Source: Lachnospiraceae bacterium
GTDB lineage: Bacteria > Bacillota > Clostridia > Lachnospirales > Lachnospiraceae
Reading direction: 5' to 3'
Length of the DNA stretch: 40,800 nucleotides
Assembly: GCA_017622795.1 (NCBI GenBank)
Contig: JAGAQI010000101.1
Span: forward strand, 1 to 40,800
Both the position numbers and the translations under genes were made by a program. A model generated the notes under the pieces. It had not been told where the DNA came from. It did no database searches and saw only the letters and a list, made by a program, of their open reading frames with translations. Positions 1-6,515 of the stretch are shown piece by piece. How positions within the stretch are numbered: the first letter of the stretch is position 1; each line of letters starts with the position of its first letter.

Positions 1-643
1 CCCACCCCGCAGTTGGCATACCTGTCGGGTCTAAAAACCAAACCTTTCCATGGTCGTGTCTGTTTATTAAATACTCAAACTGGTCTTCTTTGCTCTCACA
101 TCCTGCATTGACTCTTGATTCAATCCCTAAAGGTTTAAAAAGATATTCGTTTGCAAAATCAAGCACATTCATACCGCTTGTAATTCTGATAATTCCCAAA
201 AGGATTTGAATCCCAAGAGTGTGATATCTGAATTCATTAGTGATACCTTTGCGACCACCCAAAACATCCAATGTTGTCAGTGTCCAATCTTCCGATGTGC
301 AAACCTTTGTCCAAGGTTCGCTCTTTCCCTTATAGGGTGCTGTCATTGTAAGCAAATGTTTAATTGTAACTTTAAATATAGTTTGCTCTCCTCTTTTGGG
401 AGTGTAGATTCCCTTGTAATAGTCCATTACAAAGTCGTCTACACTTTTTACCAAACCTTGATCAATAGCAATACCTACTAACAATGATGTTACAGATTTT
501 GTTACACTCATTACATTCATTGTATCGTCTTTTTTAAAACCATCTCTATGCTCTTCAATTTCAAGGATGTTATCTTTATAGGCTACAATCTGTTTTATAT
601 TACTATCGTTTTTACTTGAATAAGTATCTAAAACTTTCTTCAT
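1..643 (-). CDS. Serine hydrolase, beta-lactamase/PBP4*-like family (3' end cut by window)
   Basis: About 214 codons are visible, from an ATG at 643 preceded by AGGAGG (spacing about 8) and running off the left edge. The translation carries the SxxK motif of the class C beta-lactamase/esterase family (SVTK, Ser46 nucleophile and Lys49). At about residue 140 there is a Tyr-His-Thr in the place of the usual Tyr-x-Asn motif. There is no signal peptide, so it is probably cytosolic. Members of this family include esterases, D-amino peptidases and beta-lactamase-like proteins, and the substrate cannot be told from sequence. It stands alone, next to the toxin locus and transcribed away from it. The family assignment is firm; the function is not. 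Confidence 0.8.
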   Translation of the reverse strand, partial: MKKVLDTYSSKNDSNIKQIVAYKDNILEIEEHRDGFKKDDTMNVMSVTKSVTSLLVGIAIDQGLVKSVDDFVMDYYKGIYTPKRGEQTIFKVTIKHLLTMTAPYKGKSEPWTKVCTSEDWTLTTLDVLGGRKGITNEFRYHTLGIQILLGIIRITSGMNVLDFANEYLFKPLGIESRVNAGCESKEDQFEYLINRHDHGKVWFLDPTGMPTAGW

Positions 644-786
644 CAAAACTTCCTCCTATAAAGCAGTAAAAATTAGATTATTTGGACGTCCTGTAATAAG
701 CCTAAGTGAATTAAAAATTAATTTCAACAGTTTTTTTGAAAAAGTTTTCTTTTAAATATCTTTATTTTGTAGCAAGATATTTCCGG

Positions 787-815
787 TTGTCATTTCACGC
801 ATTGTGTGTTATATT
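787..815 (+). promoter_or_regulatory. Promoter of the small toxin mRNA
   Basis: The -35 box TTGTCA (787-792) and -10 box TATATT (810-815) are separated by 17 bp, and each matches five of six consensus bases. The predicted start is near 822, just before the GGGAAACC that opens the structured 5' leader. Confidence 0.7.
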
Positions 816-823
816 TTGTGTAA

Positions 824-896
824 GGGAAACCAAAGCGAGGCGGCTCGCCCTCCAAGGGAGGGAATAAAAAGGCCCTCCGGACAAAAGAAAGGAGGG
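824..896 (+). promoter_or_regulatory. Structured toxin-mRNA leader with switchable ribosome-binding site
   Basis: Four short segments can pair in alternative ways: CCCTCC (848-853), GGGAGG (857-862), CCCTCC (873-878) and GGAGGG (891-896). The last is the Shine-Dalgarno of the toxin. If segment 3 pairs with segment 4 the ribosome-binding site is hidden; if segment 2 captures segment 3 it is free; segments 1 and 2 form a tight hairpin that competes. The leader also opens with GGGAAACC...GGCTCGCCC (824-850), which is nearly complementary to GGGCGAACC...GGTTTCCC at 1049-1071, so a full-length transcript could fold its 3' end onto its 5' end. The pairings are visible in the sequence; regulation is inferred. 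Confidence 0.6.
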
Positions 897-902
897 TTGC
901 CA

Positions 903-998
903 ATGTTTGTTACATATGCAGATTTAATCCAATTTGTGATATTATTGGTTGCCCTTGTCGGTTTGTGTAAACAAATCTTCAAGGACAAAAAAGATTAG
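903..998 (+). CDS. Small holin-like membrane toxin of a type I toxin-antitoxin system, 31 aa
   Basis: The peptide begins MFVTYADLIQF, has one hydrophobic helix (about residues 6-24) and ends in a Lys-rich tail (QIFKDKKD). This is the pattern of the short 'putative holin-like toxin' peptides of Firmicutes (TxpA/BsrG-like), which insert into the membrane. The start at 903 is chosen because GGAGGG ends six bases upstream. A longer reading frame from 804 would begin upstream of the predicted transcript start (about 822) and translate the structured leader. An antisense promoter and terminator lie over its 3' end, as expected for an RNA antitoxin. Toxicity is inferred from family and layout. Confidence 0.8.
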   Translation: MFVTYADLIQFVILLVALVGLCKQIFKDKKD

Positions 999-1024
999 CC
1001 GCCATTGTCCTACCAATGACGGCT
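987..1024 (-). terminator. Terminator of the antisense RNA
   Basis: Arms AGCCGCCATTG (997-1007) and CAATGACGGCT (1014-1024) form an 11-bp stem with one mismatch. On the minus strand it is followed, after AATC, by six Ts (positions 992-987). On the plus strand no T-run follows, so it acts on the antisense strand only. Confidence 0.75.
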
Positions 1025-1076
1025 GATACAAAATAAGCTATTAAAGTTGGGCGAACCGCTTCGGGTTTCCCTCTTT
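987..1076 (-). ncRNA. Antisense RNA antitoxin (predicted)
   Basis: A minus-strand transcript of about 90 nt is bounded by a near-consensus promoter (1083-1111) and a terminator (987-1024). It overlaps the last codons and the 3' untranslated part of the toxin mRNA, so it is fully complementary to that end. It begins with GGGAAACCCGAAGCGG, which resembles the first bases of the toxin mRNA itself, so the locus is flanked by inverted copies. This is the arrangement of txpA/RatA-type systems, where the RNA duplex is degraded by RNase III. The existence of the RNA is predicted from its signals only. Confidence 0.7.
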
Positions 1077-1082
1077 ATCTTT

Positions 1083-1111
1083 AATATAAATGATGCAATG
1101 TAACTTGTCAA
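1083..1111 (-). promoter_or_regulatory. Strong sigma-A promoter of the antisense RNA, inside a palindrome
   Basis: On the minus strand, TTGACA (1111-1106), a 17-bp spacer and TATATT (1088-1083) form a nearly perfect housekeeping promoter, stronger than that of the toxin. The -35 hexamer lies within a perfect palindrome with 11-bp arms (1097-1119, centred at 1108). Confidence 0.8.
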
Positions 1112-1126
1112 GTTACATTTACAGAA

Positions 1127-1564
1127 TCAACAGGTCCATTTCATCTCTTCCATCCCGTCTTCAACAAGTCCGGTTTCCGCGAAACCTAAAGACTTATACA
1201 CATGCTTCGCCTGCTCATTTCCGACGGAAACCCCTGTGTAAATTTCTTTTGCGTGGAACGTGTTTTGTAAATACTGAATTCCCTTTTTTAGTGCTTCTTT
1301 GCCATAGCCTTTGTTTTGATACTTCTTGTCTATCAGAAACTTCCATAAAGTATATTGGTTTCTTGCCTCGTAATAACCGAGCATAATAAAGCCAACCAAA
1401 GTATTACCTGCGTACACTGCAAAAGGGAAGGCTGTGTCACGATATACGTAGGCTTGGGCTAGAGAAGCTGCTATGGAAGACACATAGCCTTTTTGATGCT
1501 CAGAAATATCCAATGCTAAAACCTCTTCCAAATTCTCTTTTGTTATTTCGCATAGGTAAATCAT
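1127..1564 (-). CDS. GNAT-family N-acetyltransferase, 145 aa
   Basis: A single-domain GNAT protein that would transfer an acetyl group from acetyl-CoA to an unknown amine. The CoA pyrophosphate-binding motif A is visible as YQNKGYGKEAL (the Q/R-x-x-G-x-G/A pattern), followed by the family's C-terminal NEQAKHVYKSLGF segment. The length is normal for a one-domain GNAT. The start is supported by GAGGA about 8 nt upstream. It is the last gene of a minus-strand run, 12 bp after another GNAT gene. The two GNATs share only the fold motifs. The substrate is unknown. Confidence 0.88.
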   Translation of the reverse strand: MIYLCEITKENLEEVLALDISEHQKGYVSSIAASLAQAYVYRDTAFPFAVYAGNTLVGFIMLGYYEARNQYTLWKFLIDKKYQNKGYGKEALKKGIQYLQNTFHAKEIYTGVSVGNEQAKHVYKSLGFAETGLVEDGMEEMKWTC

Positions 1565-1576
1565 GTTCTTTTCCTC

Positions 1577-2125
1577 TTACAGCACCTTAATCATAATGTA
1601 CTCATCCCGATAGGTACCATCATCATATTTCAGCGCCCGTACATGCTTTCCGGTTTCCACAAAGCCGCACTTTTCATAAAGCCTCTTTGCGGTATCATTA
1701 CCTTCCACCACTTCCAACTCTATCTGCTCGTAGCCAATTTGCCGTGCCAGTTCTTCCAGATACCGCATCATGGCGGTGCCGATGCCGAGGTTCCAGAACT
1801 CTTTCTTGAGGGCAATGGCAAGTCCGCACCGATGTAAGACCCTGCGTTTATTGCCCATGCCGTTGATGCTGCAGTTTCCGGCAACCTTACCGTCCACCAG
1901 CGCAAGCATCATAACACCGGTTTCATTTTCCAAAAGGTGCCCAAGAATTTCTTTCTCACCTTCCAGAGTATAATTTACTTCGTCCGGATAGCGGAGAAGA
2001 AACGGAGTTTCCGCTGCCGTAATTTTTAAATATTCAATCATATCCGCCGCATACTCCGGGTAGGTTGGACAAAGAACGCAGGTACGACCGTCTTTTAGAG
2101 TAACTGTTCTTTCTTCAAATTTCAT
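1577..2125 (-). CDS. GNAT-family N-acetyltransferase, 182 aa
   Basis: A GNAT acetyltransferase with acetyl-CoA-binding motif A (NLGIGTAMMRYLEELA) and the motif B segment EGNDTAKRLYEKCGF. The N-terminal half, with acidic and aromatic residues such as ETPFLLRYPDE, resembles the RimJ/RimL-like or spermidine-type acetyltransferases. The ATG at 2125 is preceded by GAGGAG at a spacing of about 8. It lies 15 bp after the aldo/keto reductase and 12 bp before the next GNAT, so the three are probably co-transcribed. The substrate is unknown. Confidence 0.88.
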   Translation of the reverse strand: MKFEERTVTLKDGRTCVLCPTYPEYAADMIEYLKITAAETPFLLRYPDEVNYTLEGEKEILGHLLENETGVMMLALVDGKVAGNCSINGMGNKRRVLHRCGLAIALKKEFWNLGIGTAMMRYLEELARQIGYEQIELEVVEGNDTAKRLYEKCGFVETGKHVRALKYDDGTYRDEYIMIKVL

Positions 2126-2140
2126 TTGATATTCTCCTCT

Positions 2141-3013
2141 CTATTGTTCAAAATTGCTCTTTGCCTTTGGAATCGCAAAATCCGGGTGCTCCTTCTGCCA
2201 CATATCCTGCGGCATATATTCCAGGATGGAAATATCCTCGGCGCTGATTTCAAAATCAAAGATATCCATATTTTCTTTCATACGTTCTAAGGAAGACGCT
2301 TTTACCAACGGAATAATCTGCTTTTGTAACAGGAACCGCAGGCACAGCTGCGCCACACTCTTTTGATATTTTGCTGCCATATCGCGCAATATCGGATGCT
2401 GTAATACATTGCTTCTGCCAAGAGGACTCCATGCCTGCACACAAATATTTTTGCTCTTACAATAGGCCGTTACTGCCTCCTGGGAATATCCCGGATGCAC
2501 TTCCAACTGATTGACTATTGGTCTTACCTTACAGTTTTCCAAAATATTGTCTAAATGATGGGGCAGAAAGTTGCTAAGACCAATGCCTTTTATTTTACCT
2601 TCTGCATAAAGTTCTTCCATGGCACGCCAGGTTTCCCGATCAACTTCTTTCCAGTCGGTATCCCCTTCTGTTCTTCTTGGCCAATGAATCAGATACAAAT
2701 CCAAATAGTCCGTCTGAAGCCTGTCAAGCGTCCTCGCAAAGGCCTGCTTTGTTTCAGCATAGCCCATTTCATCTATCCACACTTTGGAAGCAATAAAAAA
2801 CTTTTCTCTCGCCAGACCGCTTACCTTTATTGCCTGACCGAGGGCCCGCTCTGTTCCGTAAATGGAGGCTGTATCAAAATAGCGGTATCCGGCGTCAATT
2901 GCCGATTGGATCAGTTTACCGTTATCTTCCCCATTTGGATTAAAGGTTCCAAACCCAAGGCAAGGGATTTGCAAACCGCCTGATAATGTATAGGTATCAT
3001 GGATTGATTTCAT
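2141..3013 (-). CDS. Aldo/keto reductase, 290 aa
   Basis: An NAD(P)H-dependent oxidoreductase of the AKR superfamily, full length for the family. The catalytic tetrad can be placed: Asp47 and Tyr52 (FDTASIYG), Lys77 (IASKVW) and His110 (YLIHWPR). The C-terminal cofactor part includes IIPLVKASSLERMKENMDIF, the site equivalent to the IPKS loop. AAGGAGG precedes the start. It follows the Nudix-methyltransferase gene by 50 bp on the same strand and probably belongs to one operon with the two GNAT genes. The usual substrates of this subgroup are small aldehydes and ketones such as methylglyoxal or 2,5-diketogluconate; none can be assigned here. Confidence 0.93.
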   Translation of the reverse strand: MKSIHDTYTLSGGLQIPCLGFGTFNPNGEDNGKLIQSAIDAGYRYFDTASIYGTERALGQAIKVSGLAREKFFIASKVWIDEMGYAETKQAFARTLDRLQTDYLDLYLIHWPRRTEGDTDWKEVDRETWRAMEELYAEGKIKGIGLSNFLPHHLDNILENCKVRPIVNQLEVHPGYSQEAVTAYCKSKNICVQAWSPLGRSNVLQHPILRDMAAKYQKSVAQLCLRFLLQKQIIPLVKASSLERMKENMDIFDFEISAEDISILEYMPQDMWQKEHPDFAIPKAKSNFEQ

Positions 3014-3063
3014 AACAACCTCCTTAGCTCTAAAGCTTTCATTTGCATACGATCTTTGTAAAT

Positions 3064-4338
3064 CTATTTTCTTGCCACAATCAGGTAGCGGTGTGTCGTT
3101 CCTGCAACCTCTCCGGCTTCTTCTATGGTTTTCTGCATTGCCAACAGTTTTTCAAAGCAGTTATCCACGGAAAAGCCCGGGAACTCCCACTCAATAATAC
3201 GTGCAAACCACACAAAGGCACCCACATCATAGAATTTAATCGGAAGGAAGGCTTCCTCCGCCTGTAAAATTTCAAAACCGGCTTCTTCAAATACCCTTTT
3301 CTGCTTCGTTAAATTCAAGTCCGGAAACTGCTTTGGCGTTCCCGGTAGCACCAATTCCACCAGTTCCCGGTCATTTTCACTGCCTACCTGCTGAGTGATG
3401 AAAAGACCACCTTTCTTCAGCAGACGGTACAATTCCTTTGCATTAAAATCCCCATGCCGATTGATGATAATGTCAAAGGATTCGTCTGCAAACGGAATGT
3501 TTGTTGCATCACTGCACTCCTTAAAATCAATGCCCAGCGGAAGCAATTTTTCTTTGCACAGCTGTACGTTTGGCGGAAAGCCTTCCGTGGCTGCCGTTTT
3601 GTTATACGGATGATTCAAAGATAGCAAAAATTCGCCACCACCGGTGTCAAAATCCAAAATTTTTGCTTCTTCGATTAAGTACTGATGTATGACTTCTTCA
3701 TAATTCCACGGAATATCATTGCCTTCTTCGTAGCGACCATGAATATGGGAAAAATCCCAGCCATGAATATGGGCAATGGATTCTTCGGATTGCCAGGTGG
3801 ATTTTAGCTCCTGCCTTCTTAAATATTCCGTTATTGCTGCCAAATCCCTGGCCTGCAAAAACTTTCTTTGGGTTGTTCCATGCTCCGCATCTCTGATTCG
3901 ATGCATGGTTTCATTTAATGAAAACCATTGTACGGATGTTCCGTTTTCCATTTCCGTATCCGTTAAATGTGCATGTCCTGTTTTTGTTTTCGTATGTACA
4001 ACAAAATAATAGGAAAGCGTTGTATAATCCTGATGGTTTCTGTTTTCTGACACCATACCCAACTGTTCAATAGAGTCACAGGTGCATCCGGTTTCTTCAT
4101 CAATTTCTCTGATAAGCGCAGAAACTTCATTCTCCCCTTCTTCTATTCCCCCACCGGGCAGCGAATATAAATTAAATTTTTCCGCATACATCACCGCACA
4201 GTTTCCTTCTTCATTTATCACAATAGCACGGGAAGTCTTTCGAGGCGCTTTGTTGCTCATTCCCTCAAGACCTAACACGGTTTTATCCGTTAGTTCTGCG
4301 ATAAGAGACCATGGTTTTAATATAGCATTAGCATTCAT
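3064..4338 (-). CDS. Nudix hydrolase fused to a class I SAM-dependent methyltransferase, 424 aa
   Basis: Two domains lie in one frame. Residues about 30-150 form a Nudix hydrolase with a complete Nudix box (Gly63 to Cys85, GGIEEG...REIDEETGC), which would bind Mg and cleave a nucleoside-diphosphate-linked compound. Residues about 205-424 form a Rossmann methyltransferase with SAM motif I (ILDFDTGGGEF, 228-237) and the later NIPFADESFDIIINRHGDF and LLKKGGLFITQQ segments. The start at 4338 is chosen over an upstream ATG at 4377 because AGGAGT is well spaced and the upstream codons overlap the promoter's -10 box. It is first in the operon with the reductase and GNATs. The joint role is unknown; modification or sanitising of a nucleotide or antibiotic is possible. 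Confidence 0.88.
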   Translation of the reverse strand: MNANAILKPWSLIAELTDKTVLGLEGMSNKAPRKTSRAIVINEEGNCAVMYAEKFNLYSLPGGGIEEGENEVSALIREIDEETGCTCDSIEQLGMVSENRNHQDYTTLSYYFVVHTKTKTGHAHLTDTEMENGTSVQWFSLNETMHRIRDAEHGTTQRKFLQARDLAAITEYLRRQELKSTWQSEESIAHIHGWDFSHIHGRYEEGNDIPWNYEEVIHQYLIEEAKILDFDTGGGEFLLSLNHPYNKTAATEGFPPNVQLCKEKLLPLGIDFKECSDATNIPFADESFDIIINRHGDFNAKELYRLLKKGGLFITQQVGSENDRELVELVLPGTPKQFPDLNLTKQKRVFEEAGFEILQAEEAFLPIKFYDVGAFVWFARIIEWEFPGFSVDNCFEKLLAMQKTIEEAGEVAGTTHRYLIVARK

Positions 4339-4366
4339 ACTTATGACTCCTAACATCCTTTTCTGT

Positions 4367-4396
4367 ATTATACACAACTTTTTATATCCACGTCAA
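4367..4396 (-). promoter_or_regulatory. Promoter of the Nudix-methyltransferase / AKR / GNAT operon
   Basis: On the minus strand TTGACG (4396-4391) and TATAAT (4372-4367) are separated by 18 bp. Transcription would begin near 4360, about 22 nt before the chosen start codon. Confidence 0.75.
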
Positions 4397-4433
4397 ATAG
4401 TTAAAATAAACGCAACTTCGTTTACCGAATCTA

Positions 4434-4462
4434 TTGCTTTGTTACCGCTTATGTGTTATTCT
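4434..4462 (+). promoter_or_regulatory. Likely promoter of the DeoR-type regulator operon
   Basis: TTGCTT (4434-4439), a 17-bp spacer and TATTCT (4457-4462) with an extended -10 TGT directly before it. The match is moderate. It lies back-to-back with the promoter of the Nudix operon, 38 bp apart, so one protein bound between them could control both. Confidence 0.45.
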
Positions 4463-4526
4463 TGCGATAGTAGCTACATAAAACTCACAAATTCATTCAT
4501 AAACGGTAAAGCAAGGAGGAATGTTT

Positions 4527-5387
4527 ATGTTAATGGAAGAAAGACAAATAAAAATAGCAGAACTCATTGAGCAAAAAGGAAGAATCACCATTGGAGAAAT
4601 CACAGAGTTGTTTGATATCTCCCACGAATCTGCCAGAAGAGACTTGCGTATCTTAGAGAGCAAAGGACTTTGCAAGCGGGCCCATGGCGGTGCCATTAAA
4701 CCAATGCCGGCGGGATTCATGCCGCCCCGCAACCGCAACTTTGATGAAATGCCGATATTTGAAAACTACGAACAAATCGCAAAACAAGCAGTAACCCATA
4801 TCAAAGAACATCAAATCATTTACCTTACCGGCGGTTCCTTCGGTTTTCATATGTGCCACTATCTGCCGCGGGATATTCACTACACGTTGGTGGTAAACTC
4901 CATCGACCTGGCTAACCGCCTGCGCCACCTGACTAACGCAGACCTTTATGTGGTTGGCGGCAAGATGCGCCAGAGCACCAGCGTAGTAGACAGCATGGCA
5001 ACCGACTTTGTCAGCCGGATGCACTTTGACCTGTGCTTCATCACCGGCGGAGGACTCACTTCCGAATTTGGGCTTTCCAACGGCACTGATGAAACAGCCG
5101 CTTTCCAACGAAAGGTCATTGAAAACAGCCGCAAGAAAATCCTGTTACTACCAAGTCAGAAAATCGGCACTGATGCCTTTATTAAAGTTTGTAATGCAGA
5201 TAAATTTGACCTTCTGATTACCGATTGGGACTGTGTAGAGGATGAAATTACAAAGCTTGAAGAAAAAGGCGTGGAAGTAACTATCGTAGAGCCAAATCCA
5301 AACCGGACAGAACAACGTCCAAGAGAACGAAAGGATGATGCAAATGAATCAAACCAGAGAACAGAAGCTACGGAATCTGATTCTTGA
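4527..5387 (+). CDS. DeoR-family transcriptional regulator, 286 aa
   Basis: The N-terminal winged helix-turn-helix (residues about 3-58: ERQIKIAELIEQKGRI, then ITELFDISHESARRDL) and the linker motif KRAHGGAI are typical of DeoR regulators. The C-terminal sugar-phosphate-sensing domain is also typical (VVNSIDLANRL, YVVGGKMRQ, FITGGGL, KILLLPSQKIG). Such proteins usually repress sugar catabolic genes and are released by a phosphorylated sugar. ATG 4527 is chosen because AGGAGG ends seven bases before it; ATG 4521 would be only one base away. The C-terminal tail is unusually polar and is overlapped by the next gene. The target is unknown, but the mannan operon begins nearby. Confidence 0.92.
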   Translation: MLMEERQIKIAELIEQKGRITIGEITELFDISHESARRDLRILESKGLCKRAHGGAIKPMPAGFMPPRNRNFDEMPIFENYEQIAKQAVTHIKEHQIIYLTGGSFGFHMCHYLPRDIHYTLVVNSIDLANRLRHLTNADLYVVGGKMRQSTSVVDSMATDFVSRMHFDLCFITGGGLTSEFGLSNGTDETAAFQRKVIENSRKKILLLPSQKIGTDAFIKVCNADKFDLLITDWDCVEDEITKLEEKGVEVTIVEPNPNRTEQRPRERKDDANESNQRTEATESDS

Positions 5388-5538
5388 TAACTACGTAAGT
5401 TTACGGCAGTTTGCCATTGCCGCAGACATTCCCTACAGTTCGCTAACCACGGGGCTGACTCGCGGTATCGCCGGTATGCAGTTCGATACTGTCATCAAAA
5501 TCTGCAAGACCCTTGGCATCGAACCTCTGGAAATATAG
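5344..5538 (+). CDS. Small Cro/C1-type helix-turn-helix protein, 64 aa
   Basis: A single XRE-like HTH domain: SLRQFAIAADIPYSSLTTGL forms the two helices, followed by FDTVIKICKTLGIEPLEI, as in YozG/XRE mini-regulators. The gene overlaps the 3' end of the DeoR gene by about 44 bp in another frame, so the two are translationally linked. ATG 5344 is preferred over 5335 and 5338 because AAAGGA has better spacing to it. A strong hairpin follows at 5568. It is probably a DNA-binding partner or modulator; its target is unknown. Confidence 0.8.
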   Translation: MNQTREQKLRNLILDNYVSLRQFAIAADIPYSSLTTGLTRGIAGMQFDTVIKICKTLGIEPLEI

Positions 5539-5567
5539 AGAAGGACGTTTCTATTCCTTAATGTCAC

Positions 5568-5596
5568 AAAGGCTGCCGCTTATGCGACAGCCTTTT
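5568..5596 (+). terminator. Terminator of the DeoR / mini-HTH operon
   Basis: AAAGGCTG (5568-5575) pairs with CAGCCTTT (5588-5595) around a 12-nt loop that itself contains CGC/GCG, followed by TCTTCGC. It lies between convergent genes, and the reverse strand also shows a short T-run, so it may serve both. Confidence 0.75.
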
Positions 5597-5604
5597 CTTC
5601 GCTA

Positions 5605-6426
5605 TTACTGAAAAACCATCCTTAAATAATTGTATAAATGCGGCTTTACACTGGTATGGTCATGCCAGGTATCTTCCAGCAGATGCCAAATATGTGCGGT
5701 GCCGTTCTTTGTCATCATATCGATGTAGCTCTTCGGTGCCGGACCAACCACACCGTCTGCCAGGGAAGAAGTCACAAATACAACCTCTGGCTTCATATCC
5801 TCCGGATATGCCAGCTCTTCTTCCTTAATCTGACCCGGATGCAGGCTTGAGCCCGGAATTTCTACGAGACCCGGTGCAGGACATGCTGCACCCACATAGC
5901 CGAATAAGTCCGGACGGGCAAAGCTGATAAACAGCGCCTCTTTACCACCCATAGAAAAACCGGTAACTGCGGTGTTTTCCCTTCCGGGTGCTACGGAAAA
6001 TGTCTTTTCTACAAAAGGCTTTACATCAAGAACCAAATCGTTAATGAAATTATCGTAACTGTTTGCATTCACTAAATCCATGCCGGTGCAATGCTCCAGC
6101 TCCTTGTTACAGAAAATGTACGGAAGCACAATAATCATTTCCTTAGCAAGTCCCTGTGCCTGCAAATTAGCCAGCATAATGTTTAAGCTTACTTCCGGAC
6201 GGGCCATCCATTCTTCACTGTCCCAGAAGCCATGCAGGATATAAAGTACCGGATATTTCTTTTCTTCGGTATAATCCACCGGTAACAATACATTCATATT
6301 GGTGTCGCGTTCTGCTGTTCTGGAGTAGTAGGTGTACTTTTTAAACTCTGCATATGTTACACCATCCTGCTTCTCGTAGATGGAGTCCTGTGGTTTTAAT
6401 TCCACTAATTCTTCAAAACGTTTCAT
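5605..6426 (-). CDS. Alpha/beta-hydrolase esterase (CE1/esterase D-like), 273 aa
   Basis: An esterase of the alpha/beta fold, related to feruloyl and acetyl-xylan esterases. The nucleophile elbow is GFSMGG (Ser158). The oxyanion side is YPVLYILHGFWDS (59-70). The probable catalytic Asp is in SLADGV (about 224) and the catalytic His in DTWHDHTSV (255 or 257). It has no signal peptide, so it would act in the cytosol on imported esterified oligosaccharides. The start at 6426 is chosen because AAAGGGG lies 7 bases upstream. It follows the truncated CE17-like lipoprotein gene on the same strand, separated by a hairpin, and is the last gene of the mannan operon. Hydrolysis of acetyl or feruloyl groups is inferred. 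Confidence 0.85.
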   Translation of the reverse strand: MKRFEELVELKPQDSIYEKQDGVTYAEFKKYTYYSRTAERDTNMNVLLPVDYTEEKKYPVLYILHGFWDSEEWMARPEVSLNIMLANLQAQGLAKEMIIVLPYIFCNKELEHCTGMDLVNANSYDNFINDLVLDVKPFVEKTFSVAPGRENTAVTGFSMGGKEALFISFARPDLFGYVGAACPAPGLVEIPGSSLHPGQIKEEELAYPEDMKPEVVFVTSSLADGVVGPAPKSYIDMMTKNGTAHIWHLLEDTWHDHTSVKPHLYNYLRMVFQ

Positions 6427-6469
6427 AATGTTTCCCCTTTCCATTACATAGATTTCTGCCTTCCTATAG

Positions 6470-6503
6470 AAAAGGAGCCGCCGGACAGCCCGACAGTTCC
6501 TCC
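6470..6503 (-). terminator. Possible partial terminator before the esterase gene
   Basis: On the minus strand GGAG...GTCGG / CCGGC...CTCC forms an interrupted stem (6503-6474) followed by TTTT. It lies just after the CE17-like gene stop. The short T-run suggests attenuation rather than a full stop, as the esterase has no clear promoter of its own. Confidence 0.45.
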
Positions 6504-6515
6504 ATTAATTCTATT

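Noticed and set aside
804-902. N-terminal extension of the small toxin from an ATG at 804
   Set aside because: It begins upstream of the predicted transcript start, has no ribosome-binding site, and would translate the structured leader; ATG 903 has GGAGGG at ideal spacing.
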